Below, in pieces: positions 15,884 through 23,884 of a stretch of DNA of 64,000 bases; within the stretch, counting starts at the first letter, position 1, and every line of letters begins with the position of its first letter. This DNA comes from Ardenticatenales bacterium (GTDB lineage Bacteria; Chloroflexota; Anaerolineae; Promineifilales; Promineifilaceae): contig JACKBM010000014.1 in the NCBI GenBank assembly GCA_020634575.1, positions 52,496 to 116,495 of the forward strand. Reading direction: 5' to 3'. The position numbers and the translations under genes were made by a program. The notes below the pieces were generated by a model. It had not been told where the DNA came from and ran no database searches. It saw only the letters and a list, made by a program, of their open reading frames with translations.

Positions 15884-18274
15884 ATGAAGATCTTGTTACA
15901 AGAGAACCCGCTGGCGCCAGACAATCGCGCCCCAGCTGATTTTAGCGCCCGCTACCGTGAGCGCCCGGCCTGGATTACGCCCGGGCAGCCAACAACCCCA
16001 CCAGAAGTCACTGCCTTCCGCCTACAGTTTGACCTGCCCGCCGCGGCGACAATCCGTGTTCATCTCAGCGCGGATGAACGTTATCTCTTCTATCTTGATG
16101 GTCAACCGGTCGGGCGTGGCCCCGAACGAGGCTCAGACCAAGCCTGGTTTTATGAATCGCATGACCTGAGCCTGACGCGTGGGCGGCACACGATTGTCGT
16201 TTTGGTCTGGCAGATGGGCGCGCTGGGTCCACAGGCACAGATAGGTTTGGCCGGCGGTTTGTTGTTCGAGGCTGAGGGGCCGTATGCCGAGCTGCTTTCG
16301 ACAAAATCGGCTGCCTGGCAAACCAAACCGGTGGCTGGGATCAGCTTCAGGCGCCCCGACATCCCCGTGCGCTCACCTTTTTTTGTCCAGCCTATTCAGA
16401 TCTCGGACGGCGCCTCTTATCCCTGGGGTATCGAAACAGGGGCGGGCGCTGGCTGGGAACCGGCTATCGGCCGGCGCGAAGATATCGCGTTCCCCTTTGG
16501 TCTCTATCCAGTACACAGATTGCAGCCGGCGCTATTGCCCGACCAGATGGCCTCGCCCTGGCAGGGCGGACGCATCCGGCACGTATCAGCTGCAGCCTGG
16601 ACCGACCCGCAAGCCGTCGTTGTATCTGCCGAGGCGAGCCTCCCTGCTGAGATGTCCGGCTGGCAAGCCTTACTGGACGAGACCAAATCCCTGGTGATTC
16701 CGGCACATACCCAGCGCCAGGTCATTATCGATCTGGAACAATATGTTTGCGCCTACCCACAGTTGCAGGTATCAGGCGGTAAGGCAAGCCGTATCACCAT
16801 TGGTTGGGCGGAAGCCCTGCACCTGGATGCTTCCGGCAAGGAAAAGGGGCAGCGCGACGAAGTAGAAGGGCGAACCTTCATCGCCTTGTGCCGTGATGTC
16901 TGCCTGCCTGACGGCGGTGCACGGCGCCAGTTTGAACCGTTGTGGTGGCGCGCCGGGCGCTTTGTGCAACTGCTCATCGAAACAGGGGAAATGCCGCTGA
17001 CAATTGAGGCATTTAATCTATTGGAGACCCGCTATCCACTGGAGATGACGAGCAAATTCAGCAGCAGTGACGCACGGTTGGACAGCGTCTTGCCGGTGAT
17101 TTTGCGTGGGCTGCAAATGTGCGCGCACGAGACCTACATGGACTGTCCGTATTATGAACAGCTGATGTACATCGGCGATACGCGCCTGGAGGCGCTGATA
17201 ACCTATGTCATCAGTCCTGATGATCGCCTGCCGCGTAAGGCTATCTTCCAGTATGAGCGGTCGCGCTTACCTGATGGGTTACCACAAGCGCGTTATCCAA
17301 GCCGTGATAGCCAGGTGATTGCGCCTTTCGCCCTATGGTGGATCGGCATGGTCTATGACTATGCAATGTGGCGCGGCGATCGCGCCTTCGTCGCCAGCAT
17401 GCTCCCCGGTGTCCGCGCCGTACTGGATGGCTTTTTGGGACATGTGAATCGTGACAACTTGCTGCGGGCAGCGGCCGGCTGGAATTTCACAGATTGGACC
17501 TCGGGTTGGCCGATAGGGGTCCCGCCTGAGGGGTTTGACGGGGTGAGTGGCGTGCTGAATTGGCATCTGGTGTATGCCCTGGAGTTGGCTGCGCGCGTTG
17601 AAGCGTGGGCGGGTGAGGCGTTGCTGGCGCAACGGTGGCAGGGATGGCGAGACGCGATTGCCACAGCAGCCACGGCGCATTTCTGGGACGAGCAGCGGGG
17701 CCTCTTCGCCGATGATCTGGCGCACGCTAATTTCTCTGAGCATACTCAATGTCTGGCCCTTTTAGCCGGGGTGCTGGACGAGGCGATGCAGGCTCGTGTG
17801 GCTGAAGGTCTGCTTAACGACGGCTCTTTAACGCCCACAACGATCTATTTTTCGCACTACCTGTTTGAAACTTACTACTTGCTGCGGCAGCCAGACGCCT
17901 TTATGAAGCGGATGGCGCTATGGTTCGAGCTGCCGGCCCAGGGATTCAAGACCACGCCTGAACAGCCAGAGCCTTCACGTTCAGATTGCCATGGTTGGGG
18001 CGCCCATCCGCTATTTCATTATTTCGCGACGCTTTTGGGTATCCGGCCGGTTTCCTTTGCTTTCGAACAGGTTGTGATCGAGCCGATGGCGGGTCATCTG
18101 ACGAGCCTGGCTGGGGAAATGGTTCACCCCAAAGGCCTTATCCAGGCAGCGCTGCACTTTGAGAATGATCGGGTCAGGGGCGACATCACGCTACCGGCCG
18201 GTTTAACCGGCACCTTCCGTTTTGCAGGCAAAACACAGCCTTTGGCGGCCGGCCGGCAGCAAATCGAGCTTTGA
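15884..18274 (+). CDS. GH78-like glycosidase (alpha-L-rhamnosidase family)
   Basis: A 796-residue protein with an N-terminal beta-sandwich (about 40-150; FRLQFDLPAAATIRVHLSADERYLFYLDGQPVGRG), further beta domains, the six-hairpin alpha/alpha barrel (about 385-710) and a C-terminal beta domain. The barrel start reads YMDCPYYEQLMYIGDTRLEA (D420-C421-P422), matching the DCP..E..GW.GD acid-motif region of GH78 but in a divergent form. It would hydrolyse alpha-L-rhamnosides or related sugars. No signal peptide is seen, so it is probably cytoplasmic. No transporter or sugar genes adjoin it. GH78-like is firm; rhamnose specificity is not. Confidence 0.85.
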   Translation: MKILLQENPLAPDNRAPADFSARYRERPAWITPGQPTTPPEVTAFRLQFDLPAAATIRVHLSADERYLFYLDGQPVGRGPERGSDQAWFYESHDLSLTRGRHTIVVLVWQMGALGPQAQIGLAGGLLFEAEGPYAELLSTKSAAWQTKPVAGISFRRPDIPVRSPFFVQPIQISDGASYPWGIETGAGAGWEPAIGRREDIAFPFGLYPVHRLQPALLPDQMASPWQGGRIRHVSAAAWTDPQAVVVSAEASLPAEMSGWQALLDETKSLVIPAHTQRQVIIDLEQYVCAYPQLQVSGGKASRITIGWAEALHLDASGKEKGQRDEVEGRTFIALCRDVCLPDGGARRQFEPLWWRAGRFVQLLIETGEMPLTIEAFNLLETRYPLEMTSKFSSSDARLDSVLPVILRGLQMCAHETYMDCPYYEQLMYIGDTRLEALITYVISPDDRLPRKAIFQYERSRLPDGLPQARYPSRDSQVIAPFALWWIGMVYDYAMWRGDRAFVASMLPGVRAVLDGFLGHVNRDNLLRAAAGWNFTDWTSGWPIGVPPEGFDGVSGVLNWHLVYALELAARVEAWAGEALLAQRWQGWRDAIATAATAHFWDEQRGLFADDLAHANFSEHTQCLALLAGVLDEAMQARVAEGLLNDGSLTPTTIYFSHYLFETYYLLRQPDAFMKRMALWFELPAQGFKTTPEQPEPSRSDCHGWGAHPLFHYFATLLGIRPVSFAFEQVVIEPMAGHLTSLAGEMVHPKGLIQAALHFENDRVRGDITLPAGLTGTFRFAGKTQPLAAGRQQIEL

Positions 18275-18318
18275 GTTCGGCGCTTTGTTGCCGGAACTGA
18301 ACTGTTTTGCGTTTTCGG
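18273..18318 (+). terminator. Weak hairpin with T-rich tail between convergent genes
   Basis: AGTTC-GGC (18274-18281) can pair with GCCGGAACT (18290-18298) with one bulge. It is followed by GTTTTGCGTTTTC. It overlaps the stop codon of the glycosidase and lies just before the end of the convergent permease gene. Confidence 0.4.
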
Positions 18319-18326
18319 TAACTAGC

Positions 18327-21300
18327 CTACTCATCCCGTAACAATTCAGTGGCTCGCAAGCGGTTAACCAGCGACGAGGCCATGATGACGGTCACGAGCG
18401 CCGCTACCAGGACAGAGCCCACGATTAGCAGCAGCGAACGCCCCGGTAGCTGGAGCTGGGGCTCGAGGATAAACAGCGGCCGCAAAACCCGCACCAGGTA
18501 GTACGACATGCCGCAACCCACGAGCACGCCTACCACGCAGCCGGCGGCGGCTGCTGTCAGCGTCTCCGCCGCGATAAGGGTTCGGATAGCGGCCGGCGCC
18601 ATCCCCTGGGCCCGCAGCGTGACATATTCGCGCCGGCGCTGCAGCAAAAGGCCAAAGACGAAGAGACCCACTGTCACCGCCCCCATCGCCAGTGAATAGC
18701 CCGAATCAAGCTTGAGCAGTCCGGCAATGTTGAGCGCCGCCAGGCTGGACTGATCCTGCGCCAGGGCGGAAAGCCTGGTCTCAATTTGCAGGGTGTCGCC
18801 GCTGCTTTGAGCGCTGCGCAGGTGGGCCACAGTCATTTGCAGCGCTGCGTCCGTCGGGTCAGAAAGCTGGGCCAGGAAAAAGGCTGGGCCTGTGGTCGGC
18901 ACCATTTCTTCATGGCGCGCCAGGTTCATGAGCGCATCGGCGCCATCCGGGAAACCGGGTAGTCGTTCAAAGACACCGGTGAGGACCAGCTCTATCTCGA
19001 CCTGCTCGCTGCTGCCACGGGCCAGCAGCACGCGCACGGTGTCCCCAACCTCAGCCTGCAAAAAGTCGGCCATTTCTACGCTCAGCAGGAGCGCGTCTGG
19101 TTGCCCGGCCAGCTGCGACAGCTCGCTGGCCGCACCGCTACCGGGAAAATGGGCATCCTGAAGGGGGGCGATCTGCGCGTACGTATCGGCGTCGACCGCC
19201 GCCAGATTAGCGACTTCAGAGGTTCGGTTGGAGCGCAAAATAACGTTGTGGACGCCAAAGATGACGGGCGTTACCCGCTTGACGCCCGGCACCATAAACG
19301 CGTCCGCGTCCGCTGAGCCGTAAAGGCGTTCGTTGCCAGGGCTGGGCCAAATCTTCAAGTCGGAGCCGACGATGAAGCGGGCATCAGCGATTTTGGCGCC
19401 GTCATACGAAGCGGCAAAGATGGCCAGGCTGGTGCCCAGGGCAATCACCATCCCCAGAATGACGGCCACATCGACGAGTACCCAAACGCGCCGCCGGATG
19501 CTCCTCTGGTACAGGAACTGGAGAGGTCGGGCCCCAATCGTCGACCCGTGTGCCTGGCCGCGCCTCAAGATGGCCGCCAGGCCGCGCCCGCCCAGCAAGG
19601 CGCCGGCCATCCAGGCCGCGATGGGTAGAACAAGCAGTTCAATGGGGAGGTCAACCGGCCGGCCCACATAAACCGAGCCAGGCATGCCCGCAAAGCCGCC
19701 CATTGCTGCCGTGATGCCTGTGGCAATCGCCAGGAGCAACAGCCCTGCCAGATCCAGCCGGTATTGCCACCAGGCCGGCGGCTCTGACCAGAGCCGCGCC
19801 TTCTCTTCGTTTATTTCATGATCGATGGAGCGCCGGCCGGTTACATACAGCGCACCGCCAGTCGCTAACAGCCCGGCCAGGGTCCCCAGCACAGCGGATG
19901 TCGCCAGACTTGTCAGCGCCGCTCGGCCCAGCGCAGCTGACCCGACCACGCTGACAGCCGTGCTGTAGCCCAGTACCACGCCAATAATCGCGCCCGTCAA
20001 TGTGATTGTGCCGACGCGCAGGGCCAGCATCGCCAACAGATGGCGCCGGTTGGCGCCCCGGATGCGCAGGATAGCCTGCTCCCGGCGCTGGGCGCCAGCC
20101 AATACAATCCCCGCATAGGCCGCCAGCGTGGCCGCCAGGATGGCGCCCGGGACACCCAAAAAGGCAAACATGCGCTTGGCCAGGTTGGCATCGGCCCGGG
20201 CCACGGTCAGGGCGTTGGAGATGTTGTCCAGCAAATAGCCCTGCTCGCCGGCCGTCGCCGCCACCTGGGCCGCGATCTGCTCCGTCTGGCGCAGCGCCAC
20301 AGCAGGTTCTGCATCAAGGCGTTCGCGGTCTACGCCAAGCGCGATCTCATGGATGGGTGGGTTTTTGACTCGTTCGCCGCGGTCAGCCGCAACACGCTCA
20401 AAGGCTGGCACCACGACCTCGGCAAAGAGCGCCGAATCGACGATGATCGCATTGGGAATGTAGATGAAGGTCTCAAAATCGGCGCCACGGCGGCTGGAAA
20501 AGAGGGAGCGGGCCTGCGTCAGGTCGACGATGCCGCTGACGGCCAATTCCAGGCTGGCGCCATCGGGGAGTGCCAGGGTCACGGTGTCACCGACGCTCAC
20601 CGCCAGATAGGCAGCGGCCTCGGCGCTCAACATGGCGGCGCCGGCCGTTTGGCCCCCTTCGCTGATCAGAATGCTCCGATCATGGCTTGTGTAACTCTGG
20701 TCAAAGCCGAAGACGCGTACCAGGCTGTCGGTGGGCCGGCTGGCCGCCAGGGCACCGGCCGGTAGATCGACAAAGGCCAACTGTTCGGCAAAGGCAATCC
20801 CTTCTATGGCCCGCAGCCGTGCGGCCAGCTCAGCCGGATTCAGCGGCGCTGCGGCATTGGCCACGACCGGGGTGACAGCTTCCCGGCTGGAGTAGGTTGC
20901 AGCGATGGGCTGCGCTATAGCCGCCGTTGCCGCTATGGCCTCCAGATCATATTCGAGAATTACGGTTGTGCCGGCAGCCAGGGTGCCGATGTTCAAGCCT
21001 GCTTTAGCCGGGCCGGCAGCAAAAGGGTTCTCCAGGGCGTTGGCCAGGAGCGAGCCGTCCCGGGTGGCCGAGCCGGGGATATAAACCAGGGCGTCGTCGG
21101 GAATGGCGCGGACCACCAATTCATTGACGGGTGTCTGCCCCTGGTTGACCAGTTCCAGCCGGACATGCACGATATCTCCGGGGGCGACGGCTCCGGCCGG
21201 TTCCAGGGTCAGGGTGAACAGGATGTTACCGGCCGGTGGCGCTGACAACACCTGCTGCATATCAATCGGTAACGGCGCCACCGCCTGCTGTGTCATCGAG

Positions 21301-21428
21301 GCTGATAAACCGTCGACAAAAAAGAGGATCGCGCAGGCCAACCCCACGCCCAAAAAGACACCGGCCACTGTCGAGAGCGTGCGCCGGGGATTGCGCAGGA
21401 GATCGGCCCAGACATACCTAGCTAACAT
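18327..21428 (-). CDS. Very large FtsX-type ABC permease with two FtsX modules and a DUF11-like insert
   Basis: About 1033 residues. An N-terminal TM (about 17-41) is followed by an extracytoplasmic region containing a DUF11-like beta domain (about 71-166; VRLELVNQGQTPVNELVVRAIP, NIGTLAAGTTVILEYDLE). The first FtsX-like membrane module comes next (about 415-540), then a middle TM pair, a second extracytoplasmic domain and the C-terminal FtsX module (about 905-1030; LLLQRRREYVTLRAQGMAPAAI). The frame extends one codon to a TTG, but the ATG at 21428 is the likely start. It overlaps the ATPase gene by 11 bases. It is the permease for the two ATPases upstream; the substrate is unknown. Confidence 0.92.
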   Translation of the reverse strand: MLARYVWADLLRNPRRTLSTVAGVFLGVGLACAILFFVDGLSASMTQQAVAPLPIDMQQVLSAPPAGNILFTLTLEPAGAVAPGDIVHVRLELVNQGQTPVNELVVRAIPDDALVYIPGSATRDGSLLANALENPFAAGPAKAGLNIGTLAAGTTVILEYDLEAIAATAAIAQPIAATYSSREAVTPVVANAAAPLNPAELAARLRAIEGIAFAEQLAFVDLPAGALAASRPTDSLVRVFGFDQSYTSHDRSILISEGGQTAGAAMLSAEAAAYLAVSVGDTVTLALPDGASLELAVSGIVDLTQARSLFSSRRGADFETFIYIPNAIIVDSALFAEVVVPAFERVAADRGERVKNPPIHEIALGVDRERLDAEPAVALRQTEQIAAQVAATAGEQGYLLDNISNALTVARADANLAKRMFAFLGVPGAILAATLAAYAGIVLAGAQRREQAILRIRGANRRHLLAMLALRVGTITLTGAIIGVVLGYSTAVSVVGSAALGRAALTSLATSAVLGTLAGLLATGGALYVTGRRSIDHEINEEKARLWSEPPAWWQYRLDLAGLLLLAIATGITAAMGGFAGMPGSVYVGRPVDLPIELLVLPIAAWMAGALLGGRGLAAILRRGQAHGSTIGARPLQFLYQRSIRRRVWVLVDVAVILGMVIALGTSLAIFAASYDGAKIADARFIVGSDLKIWPSPGNERLYGSADADAFMVPGVKRVTPVIFGVHNVILRSNRTSEVANLAAVDADTYAQIAPLQDAHFPGSGAASELSQLAGQPDALLLSVEMADFLQAEVGDTVRVLLARGSSEQVEIELVLTGVFERLPGFPDGADALMNLARHEEMVPTTGPAFFLAQLSDPTDAALQMTVAHLRSAQSSGDTLQIETRLSALAQDQSSLAALNIAGLLKLDSGYSLAMGAVTVGLFVFGLLLQRRREYVTLRAQGMAPAAIRTLIAAETLTAAAAGCVVGVLVGCGMSYYLVRVLRPLFILEPQLQLPGRSLLLIVGSVLVAALVTVIMASSLVNRLRATELLRDE

Positions 21429-22119
21429 CAACAGGCTCCAAATTCGTGGCGATGGCTCCGGCGCGCAGGGTAATCAATTCGCCCATGCACCGGGCCACCT
21501 GAGGATCATGAGTGACGACAACCAGGGTGGCCCCCAAATGCTGCTGCGCCTCAAGCAATAGCTGGACCACAGCAGCGGCATTCTCGTCGTCGAGGGCGCC
21601 GGTCGGTTCGTCGGCCAGGATGACGGCCGGTTCATGGACAATTGCCCGGGCAATGGCCGCCCGTTGGCGCTGGCCGCCGGACAGCTGATCCGGCAAGCGC
21701 TCACCCAGACCACCAAGGCCAAGCCGATCCAGCAGCTCAGCGGTCCGCCTTTCGGCGCCGGCCACCTTCTGACACAACATCAGCTGCAGCTGGATGTTCT
21801 CGGCGATGGTGAGAAAGGGCAGCAGGTTGTCGGCCTGATAAACCATGCCAATGCAGCTCCTGCGAAAGTCGATGCGTTCAGCCTCACGCAAAGCGCTCAG
21901 ATCCGTTTCCCCTATCCTGACCGTGCCGGACGTGGGCAAAGCCAGCCCGGCCAAAAGGCCCAGCAGCGTTGATTTGCCGCAGCCGCTGGGTCCCATGACG
22001 GCTGTCGACGCGCCGCCAGCCACGCTGAACTCAGCAATATCCAGGGCCCGGACCGGACCAGACGCAGCGGGGTATTCCACGCGCAGATCGGTCGCCAAAA
22101 GCCTGTTCTTGCCGTTCAT
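21418..22119 (-). CDS. LolD-type ABC ATP-binding protein (second of a pair)
   Basis: A 233-residue ATPase: Walker A GPSGCGKST (about 42-50), Q loop VYQADNLLPFL, signature LSGGQRQR, Walker B VILADEPTGALDD and H-loop THDPQVA. It belongs to the LolD/MacB group that partners FtsX permeases. Its ATG overlaps the stop of the preceding ATPase by 4 bases, and its end overlaps the permease gene. The two ATPases differ clearly in sequence, so a heterodimer on one double permease is likely (inference). Confidence 0.95.
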   Translation of the reverse strand: MNGKNRLLATDLRVEYPAASGPVRALDIAEFSVAGGASTAVMGPSGCGKSTLLGLLAGLALPTSGTVRIGETDLSALREAERIDFRRSCIGMVYQADNLLPFLTIAENIQLQLMLCQKVAGAERRTAELLDRLGLGGLGERLPDQLSGGQRQRAAIARAIVHEPAVILADEPTGALDDENAAAVVQLLLEAQQHLGATLVVVTHDPQVARCMGELITLRAGAIATNLEPVDVS

Positions 22120-22778
22120 CGCAGAACCACCTGTTGTCCCTGGAGCCGCCAGCGCACAGCGGCCTGCGCCGCCAGCACCAGATCATGGGTGACAAAGATA
22201 ACGGCCATGTCAGAGTGGAAAACATCGCTGGCAACCTGGCCGGCGGTGTCTGCATCCAGTTGCGCGACCATCTCATCGGCAAGCAGGAGCCTGGGCTTGT
22301 TGGCCAGGGCCACAGCCAACGCGACCCGTTGGGCTTCGCCGCCCGAGAGGTGGCGTGGCCGGTGGGCCGCCCGGTGGGCCACGCCCAGCCGGGCCAGCAG
22401 CTCCCTGGCCGCGGCCTCCCGCCCAGGTCGCCCGCCAAAGCCCATGGCCAGTTCCACATTCTCCTGGGCTGACAGAAACGGGATCAAATTCTCTGCCTGC
22501 AGCGCAATGCCAATCAGCCGGGCCCGGCGTTCGGCGCGTGCTTCATCACTCAAACCGCTCAAGGGTGCGCCATCCAGACTGACAACGCCTGAATCAGGTC
22601 GCAGCAAGCCGGCGATCAGGGCCAGCAACGTGGATTTTCCGCTGCCGGAGGGGCCGATCAGGCTGACCTTCTGGCCTGGCTGAACTGATAAACTGACGTT
22701 CCGTAAGACCTGATTTGGGCCAGTCGAAGAGCGGAAGCTTTTGCAGACATCCTGAAGCTGCACAATGGGCCTGGTCAT
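22116..22778 (-). CDS. LolD-type ABC ATP-binding protein (first of a pair)
   Basis: A 220-residue ATPase with Walker A GPSGSGKST (about 41-49), signature LSGGEAQR, Walker B LLLADEMVAQLD and H-loop THDLVLA. The Walker B is followed by MVAQLD instead of the usual PTGNLD, so the D-loop region is unusual and this half may be the weaker catalytic site. It overlaps the lipoprotein gene and the second ATPase gene by 4 bases each. Confidence 0.94.
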   Translation of the reverse strand: MTRPIVQLQDVCKSFRSSTGPNQVLRNVSLSVQPGQKVSLIGPSGSGKSTLLALIAGLLRPDSGVVSLDGAPLSGLSDEARAERRARLIGIALQAENLIPFLSAQENVELAMGFGGRPGREAAARELLARLGVAHRAAHRPRHLSGGEAQRVALAVALANKPRLLLADEMVAQLDADTAGQVASDVFHSDMAVIFVTHDLVLAAQAAVRWRLQGQQVVLR

Positions 22779-23680
22779 TGTTGCGTTCTCTCAGCAAGCG
22801 GCGCGGAGCCATAAACAGCGGGCGCCTCGCTGCGGGCGTGGGCTTCCAGGTCGAGGACAATCTGGCTGGCTTCGGCCAGCCCTTCCGGGCTTAGTTCAAC
22901 CAGGTTGATCAGTTCGAAGCTGTCCTGATGGAGGCTTTCAAGCTGCGGCACATTGAGGACGACGCCAACGCCAGGTGCGTAATACTTAACCTCGTTATCA
23001 ATGGCCCCGATCTCACCTTCGCGCACCGCCAGGACGTTTAGAAACTCGCCAAAAGCGACCGTTGTCGTTGCGCCAACCTCAACGGGTTCCGCAACCGAGG
23101 GATCTTCATCCGGCCCTGACGTGCCGATGTACCAGCGCGGCGTCTCCAGGGTAACTGTGCCGGGCATGAGGATGCCCGGGTCGCCACCGGTGGCCGCGCC
23201 CAGCCAGGCAGTTTCTACATTGGTGTAGGCGCCGCCTTCGTACTCTTCGGTGTAGCCGCCCAGAATCCAGACATTGCCATTTTTATCAAGCGCCAGATAG
23301 TCAAAGCCGACCTGGGAGATCTCTCCGGAATCGGTTGATTGATCGAGCATGGCGATGGCGGGCACGCCATCGATCATGCGGATGACATCCGTCATCGTGG
23401 TGATGACCTGATGGGGTACCTGGCGCGAGCCCACTTCGGTGGTGCCGGCCCGGATCCACTGCATGCCGGGGAGCAGCGGATGATAGGGGTTGGTGCTGAG
23501 TGTGGGATCAATGAAGTTGGCCGGATCAAACTCAACCCGGGTAGGCTCGGGGCCCTCGTCGGCTGAACTGGTGCAGCCTGCGGTCAGCAACAGGCTGATG
23601 GCCAGGAGCAGAAGCCAGGGCCAGCTCTGTTTCGGGCTGGTTCGATTTGACTCAGGGTCGGTTTGAGCCGCTCTTAACAT
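22775..23680 (-). CDS. Lipoprotein leading an ABC transporter operon
   Basis: A 301-residue protein with a hydrophobic signal and lipobox (SLLLTAGC, Cys at about 36). An extracytoplasmic domain of unknown family follows, with TRVEFDPANFIDPTLSTNPY near its start and VGATTTVAFGEFLNVLAV further on. A GAGGTGATG ribosome binding site precedes the ATG. It is the first gene of a four-gene coupled operon with two ATPases and the giant permease, so it may be the substrate-capturing partner or the cargo (inference). Confidence 0.85.
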   Translation of the reverse strand: MLRAAQTDPESNRTSPKQSWPWLLLLAISLLLTAGCTSSADEGPEPTRVEFDPANFIDPTLSTNPYHPLLPGMQWIRAGTTEVGSRQVPHQVITTMTDVIRMIDGVPAIAMLDQSTDSGEISQVGFDYLALDKNGNVWILGGYTEEYEGGAYTNVETAWLGAATGGDPGILMPGTVTLETPRWYIGTSGPDEDPSVAEPVEVGATTTVAFGEFLNVLAVREGEIGAIDNEVKYYAPGVGVVLNVPQLESLHQDSFELINLVELSPEGLAEASQIVLDLEAHARSEAPAVYGSAPLAERTQQ

Positions 23681-23884
23681 GACATCACCTCACAAATCTA
23701 GTTGGGCCGGTAAAAAGCTATTCGTTTGGGCAATATAGGAGCTGGAATTAAGAAAACGATGAAAGCAGGTATAGGCGGTGACGGCAGAATTCAGGCTCTG
23801 TCAGTCACCCGTAGGGCCGTAGCGGTGGGTGCAAATTAGATGCTGATTGAACGGGGAAAAGGGAATGCCGGGTAGCCTGGCGAC
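23681..23884. other. Intergenic gap before the lipoprotein-ABC operon
   Basis: Between the end of the SARP gene (23885) and the start of the lipoprotein gene, both minus strand. It should contain the operon promoter; a TATATT lies near 23735 on the minus strand without a clear -35. No ORF or repeat was recognised. Confidence 0.4.
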
